A DNA stretch of 64,000 nucleotides from Whitmania pigra (GCA_021613335.1 JAJTWR010000365.1:986001-1050000), one strand, 5' to 3'; shown: positions 1-12,790, counted from the stretch's first letter. The notes: generated by a model not told the origin, from the sequence alone. A program made the numbers and translations.

Positions 1-2128
1 TGCCTCTGATCACTCGACCAGGCCAATTAATGTAATTAGTGGAGCCAACAAAATAATTTCAACCTTTCGTTGTTATCGAGGTATTGCAAATTTCAAAGGA
101 TGAGCTTTGTTCATGTGACAGTCCATTATTTAGTCAATTCTTAGATGACTAATAGGTAATTGGATAATGACATTTGACAAAAGGAATTTCGAATTATTAT
201 TTACATTCGGTTTTCCAAAAAAAGATACTTAATTATATTTTTTTAATTTCATTAAATATTTGTATTAATTGTCTGGCTATGAGATTAACAAGACAATATT
301 TACAATATATTGAGCAACAGTCAGAGAACCAATGCCAAGATAATTTTGCAACATCGAACTCGAAAATTTTGAATTAGAACATCTTAAGCTGGTTCTTGAA
401 AGTATATATTGTTTGTAAAAAAAAGTTTACTAACAAAATTTATTAAACTGTAAATCTTCATTTAAGAGAGAAATGACTTTATATTTTTGTAGAGGCACTT
501 CTAGATCAGAGTTGCGAATGTTCCAAAGCGCATGAATATTAATCGGGAATCGATGAGGTTTTGAGTTAAAATAATATCTGTGGGACGTCAGCCCCCGTGG
601 GGCTCGCGCGGTGTGATTGTTAGATCTAAAGGCTTTCCGTTCTTGTTGTTTATCTAGTCAAAATCATCTCAGTTATGCAAAGGACTGTAATCAAATAAAT
701 AAATAAATAAGTTAACTTATTTGCTGACGGATGAAATGAGTCGAAAGTGCAATTTGTCGGGACAGCATGGCAAAAAGGCTTTTCGACAAACCGAAATGTT
801 TAATGCTGTGTCTGGTTAGTCAACTGGTTTCCTTTTTGTAACTTTGTTGATTAACACTTTGGTTTGATGCTACTATAAATTGAATTTTAATTTAACTTAA
901 TTATAGAGTAATAATAAGATTAGCAGTATTATTAATCTTTTCATCTGGAAAATTTTAGGGGTGGTACAAAGAAACCCAAGAACTTCAGCTGCAACCAGCC
1001 AAGATTGTGAGTTGGAACTTCGCAAGTGGTTTGGAAATGAATTAATTTAATTAATAACAGCTGAATTTTTTTCAATAAACTTGATGTAATCCAAAAATTT
1101 GTATTCTTCAGTCTTACATATATTGTTGGCGGTCCACAAGGATCAAAGTTATGCGGACCGCTGGGCTACCGAATCGGGCCCCGCTTTTCTTCCCGCGTGG
1201 GACCCGGTCGGGTCCCGATTTCTTGTGCTTGCTGGGATGTTTATCTAACCGGCTCCGTTTAGTTTGTTTCAACAGGTTAGTATTGGCATCGTGTTTTTGG
1301 TAAGGAGTAATAATTTAATTTCAAAATGTTCAGATCAGTGTATTTTCTGATTATAAAAATTTAAAATAGTTTTATATTTTAATTCCTAATTAATATTCTT
1401 GCACTACCTGATTGCAACATTTTGCAACCCTGTATCTAGAAGTGCTTGTCAGTTTGCAAGTTAATAAAATACACACATGCATGACGTCACATGTATGTCA
1501 TAGATAATAACTGAAGAGGAGTTCGTGAATCAATTATTTGAAACATGGCCGCTGTTTCCGTCTGTTTTCCAGGAAGCAAACAGGAAATTATATACGCATT
1601 TGTAATTGAGTAATGGTGCTAATCAAGAACCGGAATGCATTTCCCTATGCTTGCAGACTACAATGACTGGTCATGTTTGATGCATCATTGAATGATATAG
1701 CGCACAGACATTTCTGAACCAAAACTAAATTTGATACACACCTTTCTTGATGTATGATCTATTCATTTACTAATCAACCTTATTTTACATGGCATGAAAG
1801 AAGCAACGCCAAGGATCCAGGATCATCATGGAACTTAAGGAAGCCTCAGATCAGATTTATTCCTAGGTCAATTTGTAAGAGCATCATGGAAAATTTTGTG
1901 TGTTCGCCCCAAAAATGCATAGAACTAAATGGAGGTCATCTCATACGTATTTTTATTTCTTTTATTATTGAAACACAAAACCAGTACAAGTTGGAACCGA
2001 AAGGAAAAAAAGGAACGACTAAGGGAAAAAACTCCCGCTAACAGACATATTGCCATTGACAAATAATGCTGCGTTTCAATGTCCCAATAATGTAAGAAAT
2101 ACTAAGTAATATCAAGTGATGTACATTA
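1..2128. other. Non-coding, repeat-like DNA
   Basis: No recognisable gene is visible here. Open frames are short and match nothing I know, including the 95-codon frame at 1754-2041. A SINE-like tail lies at about 640-712. A GC-rich island at about 1130-1265 contains repeated GGGCCCCG / GGGTCCCG-like blocks, unlike the AT-rich surroundings; it is probably part of an old repeat. Confidence 0.5.
580..712 (+). repeat. SINE-like fragment with (AAAT)n tail
   Basis: The 3' part contains ATCATCT, then TATGCAAAGGAC and TGTAATC, followed by four to five AAAT units. The same ATCATCT / TATGCAACGGAC string ends the two clear tRNA-derived SINEs at 4732 and 20440. This suggests a related element whose 5' half (GC-rich, about 580-640) differs. 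No convincing A or B box is seen here, so the tRNA relationship is inferred only from the shared tail. Confidence 0.4.
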
Positions 2129-3090
2129 TTATTTAGAGTTAATAATAAAATGTTTTAGTGCCTTCTTAAAAGCGTAAAGGTTCGAAAGGTTGGTGACACT
2201 ACGTGGAACGGTAAAGTAAATCTTTGGTCCCATGCAAACAATAGTACGAGAACCAGTGACAGGTTTAGCAAAAGCTGATCTATAATTGTTTGAAGATCGA
2301 ACAGAATATGTATATAAAGAGGATATTTTTGAAAACAAACTATCATTAAAGATGTGGTGATCTACTTTGTACATGAGAAGGGCCAAATGGAAATTGTTTA
2401 TTTGATGAATTTTAAGTATGTTTAAATTTACAAATGCATGATCGATATGAGAGTTATATGGCAAGCAGAGAGCAATACGTAAGAACTTTTTCTGAAGATT
2501 AAGTAAAGGTTTTGAGCAAGTTGAGTAGTTACAAGCCCAAATTAAGTTACAATAGTTTAAATATGGATAGATAAGTGAATAATACAATGTAATTACTGTT
2601 TTTATGTTTATGTAACAACGTATGCGATAAATTATGCCAATATTTTTAGAAATCTTTGCCGTTATATACTGAATATGTTGCTTGAATGAGAGATGTTGGT
2701 CTATAATGACTCCAAGAAATTTACATGATTCGACACGAGATATAACAGAATTACTAATGTAAATGTTATAATCATCCACAGGGAATTTCTTCCTTGCTTT
2801 ATGGAAAAACATATATACGGTTTTTTAGTGTTGAGAGACATGAGGTTTGCCTTGAACCATTCTTCCAACTTTTCAAGCTCATTATTCATGGTAGAGTAGA
2901 GTTCAGCAATATTATCTCCAGACAGAAAAACAATTGTTTCGTCTGCGAACAGAAAGTACTCAAGACGATCAGAGGGGTTGCACAAGTCATCATCAAATCA
3001 TTTCAAATCATTATATCAAATCAGAAACAAAAGTGGTCCAAAGATTGAACCCTGTGGAACACCCAGGTTAACAGCTGTCAACGACGATGT
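2129..3090 (-). mobile_element. 5'-truncated non-LTR retrotransposon (reverse transcriptase C-terminal half)
   Basis: On the minus strand the sequence begins near 3090 with a GVPQGSIFGPLLFLI-like stretch, which is RT motif 4 of non-LTR elements. An F-ADET box follows (about 2935-2945), corresponding to the usual FADDT catalytic motif with D replaced by E. A long thumb/C-terminal region ends at the stop at 2129-2131. The reading frame breaks at least twice: a stop lies just after the LLFLI block, and a frame change occurs near 2810-2825. No endonuclease or 5' part is present. The C-terminal style, with a CKFLGV-like block and a final FKKALK helix, is that of CR1/jockey/RTE-type elements. I cannot name the clade. 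It is a dead fragment. Confidence 0.85.
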
Positions 3091-4731
3091 TTGATTTAAT
3101 AAAGTATTAATTTAATATAAACAAATAAATTTAAATAGTTTTAATTTATTTAATAAATTTAAATTTATAGATAAGTTTTAGACAAATTTATTAAGAACTA
3201 TTTATGAAAACTTATATTATGGTGAGTGATAGGTGCCGATGTTTTTTGTTTTTATTTCCGAGCCTTATGCGCTGGCATAAAGATAATTGCGATTATTGGA
3301 GCATCACTACGCTGGCTGAATATGGAAATTAATCAACTGATTTCTTAAATTAATATTATTAGTAAAACCTTATGTGTGTCGGCATTAGTATTAACATAAT
3401 ATAGCATAACAAAATAATATTGAACTGTACTTGTTTAACTATAAAAAAAATCAAGTTTTCTTAATATCAACATAAGGCACAGACATTGCCATTTCCTACT
3501 TTCTCTAAATTAATATAAAAAATAGTCAAGATCGTTATAATTAAATATGTCAGGAAATTTCATTAAGTGGAAGATTTATCGTCTAAAATATTATTAGGAT
3601 TCCAGCTAATCTCTTAATTTTTGATGTCCCATCCATTGACTTTTCAGGTTGGCATGTAACTTATCGATTGACAAGCAGCAAAAAATTGCCATTCATCAAG
3701 TTTCTCAGTTCGTCTTTCTTTTGATCCTTCCCTGAGTTCAGGTTGCAATGCGAACAATGAAGAGTTTGATCTGGAGTTCCAATTTAATATTTATCAATGG
3801 TTAAGTTTATTTAAATGGCTTATCAATGGTTAAGTACGTGAAACTAAATTCACGTTTTCTCACTCTTGTTCAACACAAAACCTCTCGATTACGCGGAACT
3901 GTATATTGAACTGTTTTGATGAGTTTTATGTTTTGATCGGGCATTGTCATTTTCTATTTTCTCTCAATTAACATCGTAAAAATCGTTATCATTAAATATG
4001 TCAACTAAAAGACAAAGTGAAAATATTTTAAATTTGTTGTTATATTTGGTGAACGCTAGGAATGTGTGCATGTATTTTATTGAAGTTCATTTCATAACTA
4101 TATTAGGACGGTTAGCGATAACGTTAGAGACGTGATATTAGCTACGCTGGAGTTTGACGACTTCTGCTGTATATATATAAACAATAGACAAAACTGAATT
4201 GAAGAAAATTTTGTCGTTTCTTTTTCGTTTCCAAAAGCAATTTTGACCGAAAAGGAAAATGAACCGATAAATAATTTTCCTAGTGGGACCGAAAACGAAA
4301 TGACGCCGTAGATGACGAAAAGTTACTATTCGGCGTCAAAAACGAAAACAAAATTCAGTCGGTCTCTATTTTAAATCTATATTAGAATTATGGACAAAAT
4401 TAATATTAAAAAAATTAGCAGTGTTACTTTCTGCCTTTCTTCAACCTCTTAAAATTATCTGCCTTCCACCAATATAGACGTTTGATCAAATTTACACAAA
4501 CAAATTTTCAAAACGAGTCGTTCTTGATAAATGCATCCTTTGAAAAGTTAGTTTTCAATTTGGCATTTGATTCAGCGTATTGATTGATGTATTACATTAT
4601 TTATTTATTTATATTTGGTTGCATAGCTAGGATGATTTGGACTATGTATTACAAAAATAGTTTTTTATTAACGTCCGTATTACATACACTCAGTCCAATT
4701 TATATAGGAAGTTTTGACGATATCTCACTAT
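3091..4731. other. AT-rich intergenic DNA
   Basis: No open frame with recognisable similarity and no tandem array is visible. A GAACTGT / ACGTGAAACT-rich stretch near 3830-3910 and duplicated phrases around 'aattaacat..aaaatcgttat' (3510-3545 and 3965-3990) hint at two diverged copies of an unknown repeat. Confidence 0.4.
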
Positions 4732-4832
4732 TACGTCATGGCCTAATGGCTAAGACCTCTGACGATGGCAGCGCGGATTCGACCCCGGCTGCGTCCTAAT
4801 CATCTAGCTATGCAACGGACGTTAATAATAAT
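4732..4832 (+). repeat. tRNA-Glu-derived SINE (diverged copy)
   Basis: This is a tRNA-like 5' region with an A box (TGGCCTAATGG) and a B box (GATTCGACCCC), then the tail CCTAATCATCTAGCTATGCA and a (TAA)n end. It matches the better copy at 20440-20556 throughout. Its acceptor stem is degraded, so it is not a working tRNA gene. Confidence 0.75.
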
Positions 4833-4842
4833 AACAATAATA

Positions 4843-5000
4843 ATAGTTTATTTACATGTCGCCTTAAGCATAGCGTCAGAGGCGCTTTGGATCTTCAAGG
4901 GATGATTTGAAGAGATAGGTCTTCAGCTGGCGCTTGAAGCCTCGGTTAACTATGGATGATTTGTGAACCGGTTGGTGAAGATGAATTGTAGAAGAGTAAG
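4843..5000 (+). repeat. Dispersed repeat, copy A (unclassified)
   Basis: It contains GCGTCAGAGGCGC, followed by GAAGAGATAGGTCTTCAG and TGGCGCTTGAAG. The same blocks occur in the same order and orientation at 58592-58790. Both copies follow an AAT-type simple repeat. No coding content is seen. Confidence 0.6.
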
Positions 5001-5399
5001 TTAACAGAGCATTTTGACTATATCTTAACTATAAATTCATTTATCCTAGTTGAAAATTTTGTGATTTAGGCATATCAGTTATTTGAAATAAATTTGGAAG
5101 CAGCTTTAAATTTCGTGTTAGCTTCAACTCGTGTAGTGTGATCTTCGTTAACCTGAGTCAACAACAAACATTTGCCAGGTTTTATTTAAAAATGACACGA
5201 CTGCCGATTAAGCCAAATTACATTATGTGTTTTTAATTATTTATTATTTATTAGTTAATTTAGAGCTTTGGTCTCGATGTGAAAACGATATCATTCATTG
5301 ATATCAAAATTTTGTATTTAATGTAAAATAAAAAACAGCACCAAAATCATCAAAAGTTTCGTTTGTTTAAATGCCTGAAATAGATTCCAATTAGACGAC

Positions 5400-5935
5400 C
5401 TAATCTTTGTTGACGTACTGAAGTGGTTCATCCCTGGTCTTTGGGTACTCGACACCATGGAGTTCTGGCTCCTCTCCATTGCAAGGAAGAGGAACAAAAA
5501 TTCTCAAGTGGGCACATTCGTCATCACCAAGATGGACCTGCATTAATTTAATAAACATTAATGATTCAATATTATATCACCAATTCAATTATCTAAAAAA
5601 AAAAGGATCCCAGAACAATTGCCAGTCAATAAAATAAGCCTTCTTGGCAAATGAGTAGGTAACTTAATGTTTTAATTTATGGCCGACAAACGACCTTAAC
5701 AAAGTAGTTAGTTCCAGCAACATCTTGGGTTGCAACTTCAAGTACTTCAAAAACTTCAAGTTCCTTGTTCACTCTGGATGCTACCTGAGGCTTCAACTGT
5801 TAAAATTTATTCAGCCAGTTACAGTAACTAAAAATGGTGTAACATTGTCTTAACGAGTTTCCACAACGTACTACTAGCCTTGTCGACCAAAGCCTGAGTC
5901 GAAGCTGTAGTTAGGGATAAACCACCGAACATCAT
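5400..5935 (-). CDS. CSTB: Stefin-type cystatin (cysteine protease inhibitor)
   Basis: Three coding exons on the minus strand: 5935-5879, 5796-5695 and 5537-5400, giving 98 aa, the same length as human stefin B. Stefins are cytosolic inhibitors of papain-like cathepsins. Seen in the sequence: an N-terminal MMFGG (the glycine that enters the protease cleft), the QxVxG loop as QDVAG at residues 43-47 followed by TNYFVK, and VHLGDDE with a C-terminal LP block matching the second hairpin. There is no signal peptide, as expected for a stefin. Two ATGs are adjacent (5935 and 5932). Intron 1 needs a GC donor (AAG|GCTAGT) because no GT donor keeps the frame. Intron 2 uses a weak AAG|GTCGTT donor; a donor 3 nt further on would add one valine. 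The gene lies head to head with cytochrome b5. Confidence 0.93.
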
Positions 5936-6776
5936 CTTTACGAATTCAAGCTGAAGAACCACACGATAACTGAGCGGAACGGCAGTTTAACTTCGAATGA
6001 TTGTTTGCAGTACTTTATATAGGCCGTTAAGGACTAATCGGATAGAATACGTTGGGCAAAATTCGTCAGAGTGTTGAACCAACACCCTATAAATTAGCAT
6101 ACCATCGCTGTCCTACGCGAAGAAGGCTTATGGTCTTTCCATTAGGTTTATTAAGGTTATTATTTGCAAAGAACTCGAATTCAATGAAATACTCTCATGT
6201 AGTAGGCTAAAATCGCAATCGTTAAGAAATTAATTTCAAACTTTCAAACTACAATGTATTATATAGACCGCTGTCCTGATTGCTAACTAGACCATGACTC
6301 TCGAATACAGCAATTTTACGTTGAAATGAAATCTATGTGCAATAGTTAAAAAATTAAATGTTTATTAATTTTCAAAATTACAACAAATAATTTGCTTAAC
6401 CGTCTGCTAATCATGAAGACAATTTGATCGTGCTTTAAGATGACGAAGCATTTTTTGTAGTGTCTAATTTACTAATATAGTTGATTATTTGGTTTAAATT
6501 TAAAAGTATTTAGAAATGTTTTATTAGGAAGAGTGTTTATAAATAAATGTTATTACAAAAAAACGCAATACAAAATCGTTCTATTTGATAATATAACATC
6601 ATAAACTAAAATAATTATTGAATTATAATTAGTTAGAATGCAATTTTTTAACTACATGTGAAGAAATTGAAAAAAAAAACACTATGAGTGTTCGTCGCAC
6701 TTAATTCCGCTGTCTTTGAGTGTCAGCTTGTTGTCGGGCGTGCAGTTTGTCTCGTAGCTTGTGAACTTCTAAAAAG
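5936..6776. other. Shared upstream region of stefin and cytochrome b5
   Basis: The 841 bp between the two divergent start codons must hold both promoters and 5' leaders. It is AT-rich. No TATA box or binding site can be assigned with confidence. A TTGTCGGGCG stretch just before the cytochrome b5 start is the only GC-rich part. Confidence 0.5.
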
Positions 6777-8331
6777 ATGGCCAGCGGTGAAGGAGAGTGT
6801 CCGAAGTTGATCAAGTTGTCGGAATTGAAAGAGAATAACAACAGCAAATCTTGCTGGCTCGCCATTCATAACGAAGTTTACGACATAACCAAATTTCTCG
6901 AAGACGTATGCCTAATTTTTATTAATGGGATTTTTGACTTTCAACATTGGTACATTTCTTTTCTTCAAATAATTATCTAGCATCCCGGTGGAGAGGAGGT
7001 TTTGCTCGAACAAGCAGGTACGAGACATTTGCTTAAAAAATAAATTTCATTGGTTTTATAAATAATGTTTCCCAGGGTGGAGATTAACAATAATAGCTCA
7101 AATTATAATTTATTTATTTTTTCAAATTATGATGTAACACGTCAAGTGTGCCATGTAAGGTGGTTGTTAGTGCTGCCAATTTCATTTTGTCATTTTTCAT
7201 AAAGGTGGATTTGCCACTGAAGCATTTGATGATGTGGGGCACTCAACTGATGCCAAGGAGATCATGAAACAGTATCACATAGGCACAGTTGCTGAGGTAT
7301 GATGCAGTGATTCTTACATTATTTAATCTTTGTAATTTTGTTTTGAGTTGAGACAAATTACTTTATGTGGCTTTGGATTTTTGTTAAGTTTTGTTTGTTC
7401 TAAATTATTTGTTAATACATTTTGCTCAACTATGCTATGTCCAACTATATTTTGAAATTTTAAATTGCAGGAGGATAGAGAGCATATAAGGACCACTGTA
7501 AGTTAAATTCTTTATTGTGACTTGTTTATTTTTTTTTAATCTCTGGTTACGATGTAATTATTTAAACTTTTAGGGTTCACATCCTGCCGGCACTGACTCA
7601 CAGAACGAAAAGTGATTAGATTTTTTATTGTTTGTGATATTTATTTCTGCGTTTTAGGGGTCATTAAAGCTTAAACCTCGTTTTTATTTCACATTTTTTA
7701 AACACAAAACTTTCTGTTTTGGTGTTTTACAAATCAAGGCATTTATTTTTTTTTCTCAGGCAAGGCTGCCAAATATTTTAACAAAACTGGAGTTTTTGAT
7801 CCTCACACAATGAGCCTTAATTATGAGCCAGAGATTGTTTGTAAACAAAATCATTGCATCCCTAAGTTATTCAATCAGTTTTGTTTGTTTCAACAAAGAA
7901 TTAAACTAATCTTCTAATGAAATATTTTCTTTTGGCTTCAATATCTTGAAGTTGTTTTAGAAGATTTGTTGGTACATTTTGTAATGTTCATAAGAGCCTG
8001 TTGAATTGAAATAAGGATGTTTATAGGCATTTTGTGAACACCAACTACTCATCTGAACTTGCATGAGTTTTTGTGCTGACTATCATATGTTGTGATTTTA
8101 TTTATTAATTTATTGTATTTTGTCAAATGATGAGAAGATTTGTTTTATGCATATTATTTTCATGATGTGAATAATTATAATATGCCTTGAATTTATTGTC
8201 GGAATCATTAACGAAAAATTAGTCACATGTGCCTGGTTTTTATTTTCTTTCTAAGGTCCTGGACATCCTGGCTGATTCCACTAGCCATTGCAGCAGCAGT
8301 AGCCTTCTTCTATCGTTACTTCCTTGCTTGA
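6777..8331 (+). CDS. CYB5A: Cytochrome b5, tail-anchored
   Basis: Six coding exons: 6777-6905, 6981-7017, 7205-7296, 7471-7497, 7574-7611 and 8256-8331, giving 132 aa (human CYB5A has 134). The protein carries electrons on the ER surface to desaturases and other oxidases. Axial haem ligands are His44 in HPGGEE and His68 in VGHST; their spacing of 24 residues is the family value. Residues 109-132 (SWTSW..., then [10 protein letters not shown] and YRYFLA) form the C-terminal ER tail anchor and match the human WWTNW-type anchor. The donor of intron 5 (AA|GTGATT) overlaps an in-frame TGA at 7613-7615, so retention of this intron would end the protein after 107 shared residues plus one lysine, without the anchor. 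Start choice: the first ATG after the 5' leader, in line with homologues. Confidence 0.96.
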
Positions 8332-11300
8332 ACCCCGCCACAGCAGACGTCTGGTCACCCTGTAAACAAAATTGCAAGTTGATGCGGTCTGATGTTCGTT
8401 GTTCCGGAGACTGAACAGATGTTTCTTCTCTTTGGATTTTTTGACACTTAAAAGAGGATAACCAGAAGCCAGACTCTGATTTCAGTTTTTTTTCCGAGAT
8501 ATTCGATGGATTGCTAAAATAAGCAAAGAATGATTTTGTTAATCTTTAAATGATCACGATTCATTTGCATCTTTATACTTCAATAACAGAATTAACTTTG
8601 TGATCTCTGGCACACTGCTGTATTCAAAATTCATCTAACTTGGAAATGGCAAAGTTTGATAATTATATTGGATGCTGGTGGTAGCCTTTTTGTTGCTATT
8701 GGGGTTTCCAAATGTTTTATTGTAGTGGTTTGGCAAGGTAATACTAACTATTGAAAGTAAATGGTTAAATGCTACATAATTTGAAAAAATAATAAGATAA
8801 GCTGGAAATTGATCTATTTTGGCAGCTGGGAAAGGTTTAAAATTACTTGAAGATGGCTTTCCATTAGCTTAATGACACTTTGAAAGGTCACTTAAAGCGT
8901 GGTCAGGTCACTGAATTACCTTAGTATTGGCGCCATAATGTCAATGCTCGTTGGAGTATTGAATATTGAATCTCCTTAACATTTTTAGTCTAGAGTTTGG
9001 GCACGCTGATTTATTGAGTACGAGTGTGAAGATAAACCTCCCGTGAAGATGTGAGTGCTTAAAGCGTAAAAAAGACAAAAAGCCAGTTATTGCTATAAAG
9101 GCGACCTTTGAGCGAACCCGAGTTCTCAGGTCGCTATCTAGGACAGAGATTAGATTAAATTTCAGCTCGCGTTGATGACACCATGGGTTGAGAGGCAAAA
9201 CTGTGTCTTGTCAATGTATGAAAAACTGAGTCGATAATTGCGCGTTTATGTGGCAAGGTTGAAGTCTAAAATGGTCAAAACATACGAGTTACGTAAGGTG
9301 TAGAGTTACAGAAATGAAGAGAAAATAAAGATCTTACTGCAACATGATAAATCCACATCTTGTAATATGGCCTCTATATTCTTCGGACCCCATATACACT
9401 CTACTACAATTCCATGTAACATACTGATCGACTTTATATTCGTTCAATAACGCAAACAGAAATCGTATAAATTTTATTTGTTACACTCATTTAGGGCATC
9501 CCCTTCCAATGGCGGACTGGCTCTCTTTGACTGACACCTGAACAACAACGACAGGCTGTTTTTCACTTTACAATTGCTAATGCCTTTTTCAATTAACAAA
9601 TTAAGCCGAATGAAATCCGGGCGGGAAGTGGAATCTTACATTCCTTCTCTATACTGTGGTGTAACTATAGGTGCACCTGGCGGTGTTTGCTGGGTATGGG
9701 ACCGCAGGATACGCAACTGCGGCGGGGTGCAGGGTCGAAAACCAAAAAATCAAATTTTCAATTTAACAAATTTCTAAAAAAAATTGAGTTATGGCATGAT
9801 ATTAAAAAGTTGCAACGATTTAATGTAGATTAGAATGGTTATGAAACTGGTTGAAAAAGAAATTGCAAATTCTTTTTTATTAAAACACATTTGCAACTTC
9901 AAGTAAAGACCCCTAAATTATCAGATCGAAGTGAGTTCAAAACAAATGTCGAACTAGACATTTTAAATGATAGCGAGAACTCCAGAGAAAGATAAAATGA
10001 AAAAAAACAAGTGAACCATAATTACGAGAAAGTTGCACAGAAGGCATCTACAGCCAGGGTCTCCGACAGCCCTTATTTTATTTCAATTTGTTAATAGAAA
10101 AGTAAGGTACGAGTTTTAAAACCCAAGCAGCCTCTTAGCCCTTCTCGGTGGCCCTATTAATTATTAATTATTAATATATTATCTGAAACGCACGTAGTTT
10201 TCAAGGCATAAGCGATGAACACCTAACGGACATCAATTACCATTATTTATTTGCTTTTCACTACCAGATTGACATGATGTATCCCTGTATTTATGCACTT
10301 GCGCATATCGCATAAAACACCGACAAATTTCGGATCCCTAAGCACAGTGGCAATTTGCCCATGTGTGAATTATAACTTTACAATATTACAAAAATTCAAA
10401 CCTTAACATCTGGTGTACATTTAATAAAATCTCATAATATAAATTTGAATATCTGATTTTTATAACTATAATGATGATGATGATTATGGTGATAGTGATA
10501 ATGACGTAATAGTGACAATGGCTTTGTAACCCCTCAAGTCCTGAAGGGGCCCATTCGGATTTTTTTTGCGGGGGAGCCTGCCAGGGACGTCATTTCAGTT
10601 TTTCCAAAGGGGGAAAGGCAAACGCACCACTTGAGGAAACGATTTTTATAATTATAAGTTGACCCCGGGTATCTTATTAAAATGTAAGACAATTCGATGA
10701 AATTATTACTGACCTACTACCAGAGTCGCCTACAGAAATTTCGAGGCCCATATGCAGTACACCCATGATCTCATATTCTGTCAATTTGGTAATGGTAAAG
10801 CTCCAAAGGTCATGATTGTCATATCTCAAAATGCGGACGGTTCCTAAAAATTGCTGGTTCCCCATTGGCACTCTGTGCTTCAGGTTGTAATCTACAATCC
10901 CCAATAACATTTTATTGGAAAAAACCTAATTGGTTTAATTGTATATTACTAAATATATTGGTGTCACGTGAGCTTAATGCCGGTGAATTTGGTCAAGGTG
11001 AACAGCGCTGCCAGGTGATCGTCCATAAAACAATGGCATGTTACTTTTAGCAACATCATCTCCAGATAATGTCACGGCAACAACACCATTGATAATAAAT
11101 CAGTGTAAATATGTAAATATTTAACATTGTATAACATTGTTTTAGTGTTATTATTAGTATTATTCTTGTTAAGCAGTTACTTTGAACTTTGCGTTAAGCG
11201 ATGCTTTCGATTAGCTTCTGTTCGCTTTTAATTTTTAGACATTTGCTGGTAAATTTCCAGACTTTGAGTAAATTGTCTAAATGTTCTAAAATGATCTTTT

Positions 11301-12790
11301 TAATTTGGAAAACAATAACTATTTCAAAGGCAAATATATGTTTTCCAACTTGTGATAAGTAGATTAGAATAGATTAATATATATTTACGAGCAGATTTGC
11401 AATCAATTTAAATTGATGATGTCTTTAAACGATCATCTAAGTTTCCACGTCATTATTTGAAATCTGTGTTATGTTTTGAAAGTTCGCAGAACATGCACTC
11501 TACACGTATGTTTGCTGTAAAAAAATTCAGAACAATGAAAACCGCAAAACATTCGTTGCTGACTTTAAGACAAGATAAAAATAACAAGGTCCAAATTAGA
11601 AAAGAAACTTTAAAAATACGCACCCCACATTAGAGAGTTCTAGATACCCAATCATAATCATAACTTAAGCCCAGAGCCTAGTGTACCACGTGTGTCGAAC
11701 CATGGCGCCAGCGTTACAGCGGCGGACGGGCGACCTCGTCATAAGTGCCAATTTAGCATCCGCCTCCGTACAGCAACGTTTAAAGTGGCGTTTATAAAAG
11801 AAGGAAATCTAGGATTACGTTTATTTTTTATTTTGATTTTATGAAGCCGAGGGGCAGGCCGAACAATTGCAGAAGTCGAAGTTACAGCCGTACCAGGGAA
11901 GCCATCCACGGAATCTGAAAATCTACAACCATCCTGTCAGTGCAAATTGTATCTAACCATCTGCCTTTCCGTAAACTCCTTTTGAACAGTTTTGAGGAAA
12001 GTAATGGCCAACGAACGAAGGGGTGGTGGACCTCAGGTCAACGAATCTGTGCTCTTTGGGAATGGATGCAGGACCGTTGGTGGGTCTCTACAATGATTGC
12101 TCTTTTCTAGATGTAAGTTAACTCTTTAATGCTATTCTTAAATGACAAATTTAGCTAGTGTGCATATTAAACAAAAAACTATTTATGTTTTCGAATATTT
12201 ATTTCAAATTGTTTAGAATTTGGATACAAGTTTCCTCTTTACCTAGTAAACGTAAGTGTAATCAAAATCAGGAGGTGAGAGTGATTTGAATGTGCCTAGC
12301 AAAACACCTGCTGTTGAGGGCCTTAAGGTGTGATCACCAGCTGTTCATTCTGAATGTCTTAAAATCTAAGAAATTACATTGTTAATGATCTTATAACATA
12401 AACAAAGGTCAGCTACTAGTTATTGTTGTTCGAGCGATTTGATAATATAATGCACGAATTACTTTGTGTTTTGCATCACTTATGTATTCTGTTTCCAATG
12501 CATAGTAGTCTTCTCAGTCTAAAAGTTCTGTCAATTAAATAAGCTCTTTCTAGCAATTTAATGCACCAACACTGAAATGATTTTAGCAATTCTCCAACAT
12601 TTATTTACTTGTAAACAATGATTTCAACTTTGATGAAGTTAAGTGATTACATGATAATGAGTTAACAATTTATTATTGTGACCTGGCAGTTTATTGCTTT
12701 TTGCAAATCTATAAAACATTTATAAAACTGCTGTTCTGTTAAAAAGTCTGCAATAAAAAAATCCATGTAAAAAAAGCAACATTTTTGCAA
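8332..12790. other. Intergenic region without a firm gene
   Basis: About 4.5 kb between cytochrome b5 and the methyltransferase. Nothing in it is convincingly coding except possibly the frame at 10677-10910 (listed separately). A string near 10570-10620 (CCAGGGACGTCATTTCAG, then a G-run) and another near 9660-9740 (GTGGTGTAACTATAGG) resemble ends of old DNA transposons. A stretch from about 11690 to 12112, richer in CpG and ending in a GTAAGT donor (AGAT|GTAAGT), is a plausible promoter and untranslated first exon of the methyltransferase gene. Confidence 0.4.
10677..10910 (-). other. Unassigned open frame, possible exon fragment
   Basis: The minus strand is open for about 77 codons. It has a more protein-like composition than other frames nearby (for example LGTVRILRYDN and VGDSGSR). 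A possible acceptor (GATTGTAG) precedes it and a possible donor (TAG|GTCAGT) lies near its end. I do not recognise the family. It may be a lone exon of an unseen gene, part of an old transposon, or chance. Confidence 0.2.

Noticed and set aside
12785..12790. Start of the methyltransferase at a TTG six bases before the ATG
   Set aside because: TTG starts are not expected in animal nuclear genes; ATG at 12791 is the natural start.
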